From Halpernia humi (GTDB lineage: Bacteria > Bacteroidota > Bacteroidia > Flavobacteriales > Weeksellaceae): a stretch of 64,000 nucleotides of DNA. The translations under genes were made by a program, and so were the position numbers. The stretch is from assembly GCF_900108025.1 (NCBI RefSeq), contig NZ_FNUS01000006.1, positions 62,001 to 126,000 of the forward strand, written 5' to 3'. Positions 32,755 through 40,317 of this stretch are shown piece after piece (within the stretch, counting starts at the first letter, position 1; every line of letters starts with the position of its first letter). The notes below the pieces were generated by a model that saw nothing but the letters and a program-made list of their open reading frames with translations, did not search any database and had not been told where the DNA came from.

Positions 32755-33180
32755 TCAATTCGCAATTTTTTGTAAATGAATTAATCTATTTTTAATTTTA
32801 TTATCCCAAAAAAAATAGTTTCTTTTAGGAATAAATAAAATTTCTCGAAAATTTTCATTCATTAGTTTTAGAATAATTATTGGTCCAAAAATTCGTGTTT
32901 GTGAAATATTTAAAACGTGTTTAAGACTTATTTTGACATATTTACCCCGATCTACCAAAATTAATTGGAGATTAGTTTCATCTAAATATATTTTTCTAAG
33001 TTTATAATAAAAAATCCGATAAATACAAATGTAAATAAACAAGGAAATTACTGAGATAAAAGATATAATGTAGATTTTAGAATTTAGAGAATAGTAAAAA
33101 ATGCAAATGAAAATAACGATAGTAATTGTTGGCGAAATAAACTTTTTAAATAAAGTGTAATTTGAATGTAGACGTTCCAT
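32755..33180 (-). CDS. Two-helix membrane protein with C-terminal PH-like region, unknown
   Basis: The product has 141 residues with two membrane helices at about residues 14-30 and 36-56, then a soluble part of 80 residues with alternating strands (LQLILVDRGKYVKISLKHVLNISQTRIF, FREILFIPKRNYFFW). The arrangement of two helices followed by a small beta-rich domain is like bacterial PH-domain (YdbT/PHb) proteins, but no specific family is recognised. It is convergent with the lipocalin gene (15 bases between stops) and divergent from cinA. No clear promoter was found. Confidence 0.65.
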   Translation of the reverse strand: MERLHSNYTLFKKFISPTITIVIFICIFYYSLNSKIYIISFISVISLFIYICIYRIFYYKLRKIYLDETNLQLILVDRGKYVKISLKHVLNISQTRIFGPIIILKLMNENFREILFIPKRNYFFWDNKIKNRLIHLQKIAN

Positions 33181-33287
33181 TTATTGAAGGTAATAACTTT
33201 AAGCGAACTTTGAAAATTTTTTTTAAATTTTTAAAAATTTTATAATACTTTCAAATCTCACTACCTTTACACAAACTTTTAAAATAA

Positions 33288-34538
33288 ATGAAAGCAGCAC
33301 TCATAACCATCGGTGATGAAATTTTATCCGGAAATACAGTCGATACCAATTCTACTTTTATTGCAGAACAACTGAAAAATATCGGTATTAAAACTGTTCA
33401 AATTTTCACCATTTCTGATGAAATTGAAACCATCAAAAAAACCTTGAAATCTGCTTTTGAAATGGCAGATTTGGTGATTACAACCGGCGGTTTAGGTCCG
33501 ACAAAAGATGATAAAACCAAAATTGCTTTTAAAGATTTTTTCAATGACAGATTGGTTTTAGATGAAAAAACTTTTGAGCATTTAAGGCAATTATTAATTA
33601 AGAGAAAACGCGAACATTTATTGGAAATCAATAAAGACCAAGCCGTGGTTTTGTCGAAAGCCTTTGTTTTCCAGAACTTTAACGGAACCGCACCTTGCCA
33701 AATGCTAGAAGTAAATGGAAAGATTGCGATTTGTTTGCCCGGCGTTCCGTATGAAGTGAAACCTTTTATCAGAAACCAGATTGTGCCGTATTTGCAGGAC
33801 AAATTTCAACTTGATTTTATTGAAAACCGAATTATTTCCGTGGTCGATTATCCGGAAAGTTTATTGTCAAACGATATTGAAAGTTGGGAATTAAGTCTGC
33901 CAAAACACATTTCTTTGGCTTATCTTCCCGTGGGAAATCGTGTAAAATTAAAATTAACCGCTTCTGGAAATGATCAAAAAGAATTACAAAAAGATTTAGA
34001 AATCCAAGTAAAAGAAGTTGCGGCGATTATTGGCGAACGCGTTATTGCAACCCATGAAGACAAAATAGAGCAGATTTTACACGATATTTTAATTAAACAA
34101 AATCTCACCATTTCAACGGCAGAAAGTTGCACCGGCGGCGAATTAGCAAGGTTAATTACTTCAATTTCCGGGTCGTCGAACTATTTTTTAGGTGGAATAA
34201 TTCCATATCAAACCGAGAAAAAAACACAAATTTTGGGTGTTGATAAAAATTTAATTGAAAAATTCACAGTTGTAAGTGAAGAAGTTGCCACAGAAATGGC
34301 GGAAAAATGCCAGGAATTATTTAAAACCGATATTGCAATTTCTACAACGGGCGTTGCTGGACCAAACAAAGGCGAGGACGGAAACGAAACAGGAACGATT
34401 TTTTACTCAATTAGAATCAAAGATAAAACGGAAAATTTCAGATTATTTCTGCCACATTTGGATCGCGGTGATTTTTTGAATTTCGTGTCGCAGAAAATTA
34501 TACAAGAATTGGTGACTTTGTTGGTGAAGAATCGGTAA
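33288..34538 (+). CDS. cinA: CinA family protein (nicotinamide-nucleotide amidohydrolase)
   Basis: This 416-residue two-domain protein has an N-terminal molybdopterin-binding (MoaB/MogA-like, COG1058) domain with ITIGDEILSGNTVDTNS and TTGGLGPTKDD, and a C-terminal PncC-type domain with STAESCTGGELARLITSISGSS, YFLGGIIPYQ and STTGVAGPNKGE. The C-terminal domain deamidates nicotinamide mononucleotide in NAD recycling; the N-terminal one can act as ADP-ribose pyrophosphatase in some species. Both active-site regions are complete and the length is standard. A near-match promoter element (TACCTTTA, 33262-33269) lies 18 bases upstream of the ATG. Confidence 0.95.
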   Translation: MKAALITIGDEILSGNTVDTNSTFIAEQLKNIGIKTVQIFTISDEIETIKKTLKSAFEMADLVITTGGLGPTKDDKTKIAFKDFFNDRLVLDEKTFEHLRQLLIKRKREHLLEINKDQAVVLSKAFVFQNFNGTAPCQMLEVNGKIAICLPGVPYEVKPFIRNQIVPYLQDKFQLDFIENRIISVVDYPESLLSNDIESWELSLPKHISLAYLPVGNRVKLKLTASGNDQKELQKDLEIQVKEVAAIIGERVIATHEDKIEQILHDILIKQNLTISTAESCTGGELARLITSISGSSNYFLGGIIPYQTEKKTQILGVDKNLIEKFTVVSEEVATEMAEKCQELFKTDIAISTTGVAGPNKGEDGNETGTIFYSIRIKDKTENFRLFLPHLDRGDFLNFVSQKIIQELVTLLVKNR

Positions 34539-34544
34539 TTTTTT

Positions 34545-34618
34545 TTCTCACAGATGAAGCGGATTTGGCAGATTTTCTAATGCATTTTAATCTGCGTCAT
34601 TTGCAAAATCTGCGAGAA
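34545..34618. repeat. Imperfect inverted repeat with aatctgcg-like units
   Basis: Arms 34545-34574 and 34589-34618 match in 21 of 30 positions when one is inverted; both contain gcagatt and cagat units. The element fills the space after cinA. Sequences with many (a)atctgcg words are, to my recollection, abundant in intergenic regions of Bacteroidota. Confidence 0.5.
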
Positions 34619-34720
34619 CTGTTTATTTAAGAATTCGGTGAAATCCTTTACCGCTTAGATTCCTGCGGAATGACAAAGATACTGTTGAAGAATATTGAAT
34701 AAAAAAATTGAATTAATTTT

Positions 34721-36571
34721 CTAATCTTCCTCTTCGTTTTGTTGAAATTTATTTTCATCAAAATTAAGATTATCCAGTGCTAAAAGTTCAGATTCTCTCT
34801 GCAAAGCATCTTTTGTTGTAAATGTAAAATCATCAGAAATCTTAGATTTTGCGAGTTTTCTCGTCACTTCTTTGTCAATTAAAGTAAATCTTTTTGCCAT
34901 TCTTCTTGCGGCATATTTCCGCATTCCAGTGGTTTGCAATATGTCAACTGCCATGTTTACTGCAGTTCCCAAAGTTTCTCGGTAAATATTATCGATACCA
35001 TTATTGATAAAAGTGAAGGCGTCATTTCTATTTTTAGCCCGAACAAATATTTTTAAATGTGGGAAATTTTCTCTCGCCATTTCAGAAATATAGAGATTGT
35101 CTTCTGGCTTATCTAAACACAAAACTAAAATATCGGCGTTTTCAGCCCCCGCAGTTTTAAGCATTTGCAAGCGTCGCGCATCGCCGTAATACACTTTAAA
35201 ACCATAACTTCTCAAAATTCTTACCTGATTAGAATCGTGATCCAAAACGGTTGGTTTTATTTTATTAGCCCGCAATAATCGCCCAACTGTTGAACCAAAA
35301 TGACCGAAACCAACGATGATGATTTTCCGCTGTTCAATATCTTGGTTTAAAGATTCATTTTCTTTGTCTTCGGATAATTTAATATTAAAATTAGGCGCAA
35401 TAAATCTTTCATTTAAAATTAATAAAAATGGCGTTGCAAACATCGTAATTGCAACAACCGCCAACATTTGCGAATGAAAAACAGGTTCTATTAAATATAA
35501 ATTTGAAGAATAATTAAGCAACACAAAAGCAAATTCACCCACTTGAGACAGTGCAAAAGCGTAAAGAAAATTCTGATCATTGGTCATTTTATGAAATTTC
35601 CCGATGCTGAAAAGCACCACAAATTTCACAACTAAAATAACAGCAGCGGTTCCTAAAATAAAACTTGGACTTTGTATTATCACATTAAAATTAATGGTAG
35701 AACCAACGCTGACGAAAAAGACGGCCAAAAGCAAACCTTTAAAGGGATCAATATGACTTTCCAATTCATGGCGAAATTCACTATTTGCAAGCATTACGCC
35801 GGCAATAAAAGCGCCCAAAGCCGGGCTTAAACCTACTAAAATCATCAATTCTGAAACGCCTAAAACTAAAAATAGGGAAGAAGCAGTCAGAAGTTCATTC
35901 ATACCAGATTTTGAAACATATCTTAAAAAAGGAACGAAAACGTAGCGACCTAAAATAATGAGAATAATAACACCAAAAATTACCGAAAAAGACTGAACCC
36001 ATTCTGGAAATCTTTGCAGAAAAAGTGTTCCTGCAGTTTCTTCTTTCGGTTTATAATCTGCAATAATTGGAAGGAAAGCCAAAATAGGAATTACGGCAAT
36101 ATCTTGTAAAAGTAAGGTTGAAAATGAGGCTTCACCAGCAACGGTATTGAAAATATTTTTTTCTTGCAAAGTTTGCAAAACGATGGCTGTAGAAGAAAGT
36201 GAAAAGCAAAGCGCAATCGTTAAAGCCTGATCTGTGCGCCAATCTGCCCAACTGAAAATCGCGAAAAGTATAACAGTTGTAAGAGCCATTTGAGCCAATC
36301 CCAAACCTAAAATTTTCTTTCGCATGCCCCAAAATTTCTTGGGTTCTAATTCTAAACCGACCAAAAATAAAAGCATTACAACACCAAATTCTGTCGCGTG
36401 CATAATATTATCTGCTTCACTACCAGTCAATTTTAAAACAAAAGGACCAATAATAACGCCGCCTAAAATATAACCAACCACGGAACTTAAACCCAATTTT
36501 CTAACCAACGGAACCATAATGATTGCCGCACCAAGAAAGATAAGTGCCGTCATTGCAAAAGAGGATTCCAT
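34721..36571 (-). CDS. CPA2-family monovalent cation/proton antiporter (KefB/KefC-like)
   Basis: This 616-residue protein has 12 to 13 membrane helices (about 1-390) of the Na+/H+ exchanger CPA2 type, including LGLSSVVGYILGGVIIGP and GLSPALGAFIAGVMLANSEF, followed by a cytosolic RCK_N domain (about 410-540) with the NAD-binding GFGHFGSTVGRLLR. The C-terminal 60 residues are charged and probably disordered. It probably exports potassium in exchange for protons, with gating by the RCK domain; classical KefC is opened by glutathione adducts, but whether that holds here is unknown. The KefF/KefG-like ancillary gene directly upstream (gap of 1 base) supports the Kef assignment. Confidence 0.92.
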   Translation of the reverse strand: MESSFAMTALIFLGAAIIMVPLVRKLGLSSVVGYILGGVIIGPFVLKLTGSEADNIMHATEFGVVMLLFLVGLELEPKKFWGMRKKILGLGLAQMALTTVILFAIFSWADWRTDQALTIALCFSLSSTAIVLQTLQEKNIFNTVAGEASFSTLLLQDIAVIPILAFLPIIADYKPKEETAGTLFLQRFPEWVQSFSVIFGVIILIILGRYVFVPFLRYVSKSGMNELLTASSLFLVLGVSELMILVGLSPALGAFIAGVMLANSEFRHELESHIDPFKGLLLAVFFVSVGSTINFNVIIQSPSFILGTAAVILVVKFVVLFSIGKFHKMTNDQNFLYAFALSQVGEFAFVLLNYSSNLYLIEPVFHSQMLAVVAITMFATPFLLILNERFIAPNFNIKLSEDKENESLNQDIEQRKIIIVGFGHFGSTVGRLLRANKIKPTVLDHDSNQVRILRSYGFKVYYGDARRLQMLKTAGAENADILVLCLDKPEDNLYISEMARENFPHLKIFVRAKNRNDAFTFINNGIDNIYRETLGTAVNMAVDILQTTGMRKYAARRMAKRFTLIDKEVTRKLAKSKISDDFTFTTKDALQRESELLALDNLNFDENKFQQNEEED

Positions 36572-36572
36572 A

Positions 36573-37094
36573 TTAGTTTTCTAAAATTTTTTGAAAATGT
36601 TGTTTGTGAAGGATGATTTCTTTTTTACTGATTTTATCGGCATTGTAGATGCATTTTATTTCTTTTAATTTTATGTTGTTCACTTCTAAAGAAACCAATA
36701 AACCTGAAAGTAATTCTTCAATGGTATAGCGAAATTTGCCGTTTTTTGAATAACAAGATTCATCACCTTCTGCGGTAATTAAAATAACGGCATCGACTTG
36801 TGCTAAAGGATTTTTCTCGTTTTTTTGTTGCCAATGTTTATCAAAAACTTCGTCAATCCAGAGTTTTAAAAGTGGCGGCATTCCAAACCAGATTAAAGGA
36901 AAATGAAAAATAATGCGCTCATAATTTGGTAATCTTTTACGTTCTCGAAATGCAGCAATATGAAAATCGTGGTAATCTTCATACAAATCCCGAAAATCCA
37001 GATGATCGTATTTGCCATAAAATTTAATAATTTCACGGTTAGATCGGGAATGTTCCAAATATGGATGTGCAAAAAGGACTAAAGTATTTTTCAA
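36573..37094 (-). CDS. KefF/KefG-type flavodoxin-fold NAD(P)H oxidoreductase
   Basis: The product has 173 residues with a flavodoxin-like fold. The N-terminus LVLFAHPYLEHSRSNREII forms the FMN-binding loop, and FHFPLIWFGMPPLLKLWIDEVF is the hallmark of the quinone reductase/KefF group, with QVDAVILITAEGDESCY following. Kef ancillary proteins of this type sit on the cytosolic domain of KefB/KefC and are needed for full potassium efflux activity. Being directly upstream of the antiporter with one base between them, it very likely forms a bicistronic operon with it. Confidence 0.92.
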   Translation of the reverse strand: MKNTLVLFAHPYLEHSRSNREIIKFYGKYDHLDFRDLYEDYHDFHIAAFRERKRLPNYERIIFHFPLIWFGMPPLLKLWIDEVFDKHWQQKNEKNPLAQVDAVILITAEGDESCYSKNGKFRYTIEELLSGLLVSLEVNNIKLKEIKCIYNADKISKKEIILHKQHFQKILEN

Positions 37095-37186
37095 GGTTAA
37101 TGTGATTGTGGTAAAAATAATTATTTAAAATTAGAAAACCTAAAAAAAACAGTTCCAAAAAATTGAAACTATTTTTTAAATTTTAT

Positions 37187-37999
37187 TTACCAGCCGCCAC
37201 TCGCGCCGCCGCCGCCGAAACTTCCGCCGCCGCCGAAGCCGCCAAAACCACCGCCACCGCCAGATGATCCGCCGCCGAAACCGCCACCAAATCCTCCGCC
37301 GCCAATTGGGAAAGGGAAAAATCCGCCGGGATAAACTCTTCTACCTTTTCGGGAAAGTCCGACATCGTCGTCATCGTTATTTCCGCCATTTTTATTTTTA
37401 AAGAAATTAAATATAATAATGATGACAAAAATGATAAGCATGATTTGAAAAAAACTTAAACCTTCTTCTTTTTGCGGTTTTTTTATGGGTTTAAATTTCC
37501 CTTGTACGGCTTCCATTATGGCGGAAGTTCCACGATCGATGCCTGTAAACCATTGTCCTTGTTTGAAAGCGGGCGTTACTAAATAATCCAAAATTTGTCC
37601 TGCAACAGATGCTGTAAGATAAGGTTCCACTGCGCGACCTTGCTGAATAGACATCGTGTGATCTTGGGTTGCAATTAAAAAAACAACGCCATTATCTACG
37701 CCTTTTTGCCCAATTCCCCATTTTTCGCCATACATTGTGGCTAAAAAATTCACGTCTTGTCCGCCAGTTGTAGGGATAATTATAACTTCAATTTCGGTAG
37801 AAGTAGAGTCGGAAAATTTTATTAATTTTTGGTTTAAAGTTTCCTTTTCTTGCGCCGATAGAATTCCTGCTTCGTCGTAAACGGGGTATAAAACAGCAGG
37901 TTTTTTCGGAATATTTTGGGCTGAAATTAATAGATTTAATCCCAGTAAAAATAAGACGAAAAAACGTTTAAGAGAAGGTAATCTCATCGGGTAACTCAT
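37187..37999 (-). CDS. TPM-domain secreted protein with Gly-rich tail (YgcG-like)
   Basis: The product has 270 residues: a signal peptide (about 1-26), a TPM domain (about residues 38-165; PVYDEAGILSAQEKETLNQKLIKF, TSTEIEVIIIPTTGGQDV, GVVFLIATQDHTMSIQQGRAVEPYLT), one membrane helix (about 182-202) and a C-terminal region after residue 205 that is rich in Gly and Ser, with a long glycine-rich stretch. TPM domains are found in envelope proteins tied to photosystem II repair in plants and to membrane stress in bacteria; in vitro some are acid phosphatases. The start overlaps the next upstream gene by 32 bases, in an operon with a second TPM protein and LemA. Confidence 0.9.
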   Translation of the reverse strand: MSYPMRLPSLKRFFVLFLLGLNLLISAQNIPKKPAVLYPVYDEAGILSAQEKETLNQKLIKFSDSTSTEIEVIIIPTTGGQDVNFLATMYGEKWGIGQKGVDNGVVFLIATQDHTMSIQQGRAVEPYLTASVAGQILDYLVTPAFKQGQWFTGIDRGTSAIMEAVQGKFKPIKKPQKEEGLSFFQIMLIIFVIIIIFNFFKNKNGGNNDDDDVGLSRKGRRVYPGGFFPFPIGGGGFGGGFGGGSSGGGGGFGGFGGGGSFGGGGASGGW

Positions 38000-38393
38000 T
38001 TGGATTTTCTCCTTTTAAAGGAAAGTGTTTTTTTAGTTCTAAACCGGTTTTTAAAATGGCATTTTTTAGACCGTCGCAATAATTTTTTTTAGCAAATTCT
38101 TGTGTGACGTAATCGTGAAGATTATCCCAAAATTTTTGTTTTACAACGGCATGAATTCCTGTATCACCAATAATTGTAAGATATTTTTGCTCAAAATTCA
38201 CATGAAACAAAACGGCGTTTCTGTGCGCCGTATGTTCCATGTGTAAAGATTGGAAAATTTCAAAGGCTATTTTTGCATTTTGGGTTTCTGTTGTAGAATC
38301 TATATGCACTCTAATTTCGCCTGTAGAATTATTTTCTGCAGTTTTTATGGCTTCCACTAGGGTTGCTAAATCATTATTGGTTAGAAACTCCAT
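37968..38393 (-). CDS. TPM-domain protein, cytosolic or short form
   Basis: The product has 141 residues and consists almost entirely of one TPM domain: LATLVEAIKTAENNSTGEIRVHIDSTTE, then HRNAVLFHVNFEQKYLTIIGDTGIHAVVKQKFWDNL and a C-terminal amphipathic helix NYCDGLKNAILKTGLELKKHFP. It has no signal peptide or membrane helix. It is preceded after 3 bases by lemA and followed by an overlapping second TPM gene, a gene order (lemA, TPM, TPM) common in Bacteroidota. Function not established. Confidence 0.88.
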   Translation of the reverse strand: MEFLTNNDLATLVEAIKTAENNSTGEIRVHIDSTTETQNAKIAFEIFQSLHMEHTAHRNAVLFHVNFEQKYLTIIGDTGIHAVVKQKFWDNLHDYVTQEFAKKNYCDGLKNAILKTGLELKKHFPLKGENPNELPDEITFS

Positions 38394-38396
38394 TAT

Positions 38397-39005
38397 TTAT
38401 TTAAAAACTTCTGGTGCTTTTTCTGTGCCTGCTGCTGCTTTAAAGAATGGTTTTGATTTGAATTTTGGGAAAAGCATTACCAAGAAACTTGTAGGAGGCG
38501 TTTCTACTTTATTATTAAAAGTTTCCACTGCATTGTTGTAATTCACAGTTTCCATTCTAATACTATTTTCAATCGCTGTATATTCCCGCTGAAAATTAAT
38601 GTATTGCTGGTCAGCTTTTAGATTAGGATAACTTTCTACAACCGCCATTAATCGGCTTAAGGAACCAGTCAATTCTCCTTGCGCTGCTTGAAATTTTGCC
38701 ATATCGGCTTCGGTAAGATTGGAGGCATCAATATTTACAGATGTCGCTTTGCTTCTTGCTTCAATCACACTTGTAAGAGTTCCTTGTTCGTATTTTGTGT
38801 AAGATTTAATTGTGTTTTCCAAATTGGGAATCAAATTGGCTCTTTTTTGATAAACCGTTTCTACGTTCGACCAGTTTTTTTGAACATCATTATTGCCTGT
38901 TACCAAACCTTTATACGCACCAAATCCCCAGAACACTGCAATTGCGGCAATTACAAGGAGAACTATACCGATAGTTCCGGCGCTCATACAACCTTTGTTT
39001 TTCAT
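38397..39005 (-). CDS. lemA: LemA family protein
   Basis: This 202-residue LemA protein has an N-terminal membrane helix (about residues 8-28), followed by the helical LemA domain: GNNDVQKNWSNVETVYQKRANLIPNLENTIKSY, VIEARSKA, LTEADMAKFQAAQGELTGSLSRLMAVVESYPNLKADQQYINFQREYTAIENSIRMETVNYNNAVETFNNKVETPP. It is predicted to be anchored in the inner membrane. Its precise role is unknown, though it associates with TPM proteins and envelope stress. Its own promoter with an exact TATATTTG element is at 39038-39045. Confidence 0.93.
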   Translation of the reverse strand: MKNKGCMSAGTIGIVLLVIAAIAVFWGFGAYKGLVTGNNDVQKNWSNVETVYQKRANLIPNLENTIKSYTKYEQGTLTSVIEARSKATSVNIDASNLTEADMAKFQAAQGELTGSLSRLMAVVESYPNLKADQQYINFQREYTAIENSIRMETVNYNNAVETFNNKVETPPTSFLVMLFPKFKSKPFFKAAAGTEKAPEVFK

Positions 39006-39037
39006 TGTTTTATGTTTTTAATTTTAAATTCGAAAAT

Positions 39038-39045
39038 CAAATATA
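39038..39045 (-). promoter_or_regulatory. -7 element TATATTTG for the lemA operon
   Basis: Exact TAnnTTTG match on the minus strand, 32 bases before the lemA start. It is back to back with the folA promoter, 12 bases apart. Confidence 0.65.
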
Positions 39046-39057
39046 CAAAATAAGTGC

Positions 39058-39065
39058 TAAATTTG
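39058..39065 (+). promoter_or_regulatory. -7 element TAAATTTG for folA
   Basis: Exact TAnnTTTG match on the plus strand, 16 bases before the ATG at 39082. Confidence 0.65.
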
Positions 39066-39081
39066 TAAAAATTAAATTTCA

Positions 39082-39576
39082 ATGGTAACTCTAATTGTAG
39101 CAATGGGCGAGAATAATGAAATTGGCTACCAAAACCAATTGCTGTGGCATCTTCCCAAAGATTTAAAACATTTTAAAGAAGAAACCACCGATCATCCGAT
39201 TGTGATGGGTAGAAAAACTTTCGAAAGTATTGGGAAAGCGTTACCAAACCGCACCAATATTGTGATCAGCAATAAAAAAGATTGGTTTGAAGAAGGGATT
39301 TTAATAGTTGGAAGCATCAAAGAAGCGTTGAAATTTGCAAAAAAAATAGATGAAAATATTTTCGTGATTGGCGGTGGAAGTATTTATGGACAAACCATTG
39401 ATTTTGCTGATGTTTTAAAAGTTACATTGGTAAAAACTACTTTAAAAGCAGATACTTTTTTTCCAAAAATTAAAACAAAAGAATTTACCAAAACAGAAGA
39501 AATCTGTTTTGAAAAAGATGAAAAAAATGCGTTTGATTTTTGTTTTCAAACTTGGGAGCGAAAAAAAGCCAAGTAA
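39082..39576 (+). CDS. folA: Dihydrofolate reductase
   Basis: This 164-residue enzyme reduces dihydrofolate to tetrahydrofolate with NADPH for thymidylate and purine synthesis, and is the trimethoprim target. Motifs fit a chromosomal type: IVAMGENNEIGYQNQLLWHLPKDLKHFKEET with catalytic Asp27, PIVMGRKTFESIG, PNRTNIVIS and FVIGGGSIYGQ. Length is standard. It has its own promoter, divergent from lemA, and the next plus-strand gene has a separate promoter, so it is probably transcribed alone. Very secure. Confidence 0.97.
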   Translation: MVTLIVAMGENNEIGYQNQLLWHLPKDLKHFKEETTDHPIVMGRKTFESIGKALPNRTNIVISNKKDWFEEGILIVGSIKEALKFAKKIDENIFVIGGGSIYGQTIDFADVLKVTLVKTTLKADTFFPKIKTKEFTKTEEICFEKDEKNAFDFCFQTWERKKAK

Positions 39577-39618
39577 TTTCAATAAAAAATTGGCATTAAA
39601 AAAACAAAAGCCTTAAAC

Positions 39619-39649
39619 TTTGAATTCTAATTTTTGAATTCTATCTTTG
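39619..39649 (+). promoter_or_regulatory. Complete promoter TTTG-N19-TATCTTTG
   Basis: TTTG at 39619-39622 and TATCTTTG at 39642-39649 are separated by 19 bases, matching the Bacteroidota -33/-7 consensus. The ATG of the downstream membrane protein gene follows after 18 bases. Confidence 0.8.
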
Positions 39650-39667
39650 CACCTCAAAAATAAGTAA

Positions 39668-40231
39668 ATGAACAAGTATTTCAAATTTTTAATTGCTGCC
39701 CTCATGGTCGCTGCCGGAATTTTCTTAATGTTTAATAGAAACATTGGTTGGGGAATTGTAGTCGTGATTTTAGCAGGAATTCCTATATTTTTATTTTTTA
39801 AAAATGAATTTATTTTGCTGGCATTTTACCAGTTAAGAAAACAAAAAATGGATAAAGCGGCGGATTGGTTAACAAGTATTACAGATTATGAAAAGCAACT
39901 ACACAAATCACAGTTTGGCTATTTTCATTATTTACAAGGTTTAACTTTGGCCGAAAAACAACCTCAAAAAGTGGAGCCATTGATGAAAAAAGCCTTAGAT
40001 TTTGGCTTGAATATGAAACACGATCGCGCTATGGCAACTTTAAATTTAGCAGCAGGCGCTCTGCAAAAGGGTAGAAGACAAGAAGGTGCAAGACTTCTAG
40101 ACGAAGCAAAAAAACTTGACAGCGCAGGGATGATGACGGAGCAAATAAAAATGCTAAAAGACCAAATGAAATTGCCAACCATGCAAAAACATATGCACAA
40201 CCCGAATATGCGGAATAGAGGTAAATTTTAA
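39668..40231 (+). CDS. Membrane-anchored protein with TPR-like region, unknown
   Basis: The product has 187 residues. Two membrane helices (about residues 5-23 and 26-46) are followed by a soluble helical part: ADWLTSITDYEKQLHKSQFGYFHYLQGLTLAEKQPQKVEPLMKKALDFG and MATLNLAAGALQKGRRQEGARLLDEAKKLD resemble two to three tetratricopeptide repeats. The last 20 residues are rich in Met, Asn and His (PTMQKHMHNPNMRNRGKF). Similar proteins occur in Chryseobacterium-like genomes to my recollection; no function is known. Strong promoter upstream and hairpin terminator downstream suggest a single-gene transcript. Confidence 0.75.
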   Translation: MNKYFKFLIAALMVAAGIFLMFNRNIGWGIVVVILAGIPIFLFFKNEFILLAFYQLRKQKMDKAADWLTSITDYEKQLHKSQFGYFHYLQGLTLAEKQPQKVEPLMKKALDFGLNMKHDRAMATLNLAAGALQKGRRQEGARLLDEAKKLDSAGMMTEQIKMLKDQMKLPTMQKHMHNPNMRNRGKF

Positions 40232-40248
40232 TTTATGCTTTTAAATAA

Positions 40249-40280
40249 AAAATTCTGAAAATAATTTCAGAATTTTTTTT
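40249..40280 (+). terminator. Hairpin terminator
   Basis: The stem aattctgaaa paired with tttcagaatt with a 3-base loop is followed by a run of T residues, directly after the 187-residue membrane protein gene. Confidence 0.8.
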
Positions 40281-40317
40281 GCTTATAAATGGTAATTTAT
40301 CAATGCAAAATTATTGT

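Noticed and set aside
33398-33802. 134-codon frame on the minus strand within cinA
   Set aside because: Shadow of the cinA coding frame; no domain or upstream promoter element is seen.
37183-37428. Alternative 81-codon frame rich in Ala within the Gly-rich tail of the TPM protein gene
   Set aside because: Produced by the repetitive GGN codons read in another frame; no start context or independent signal.
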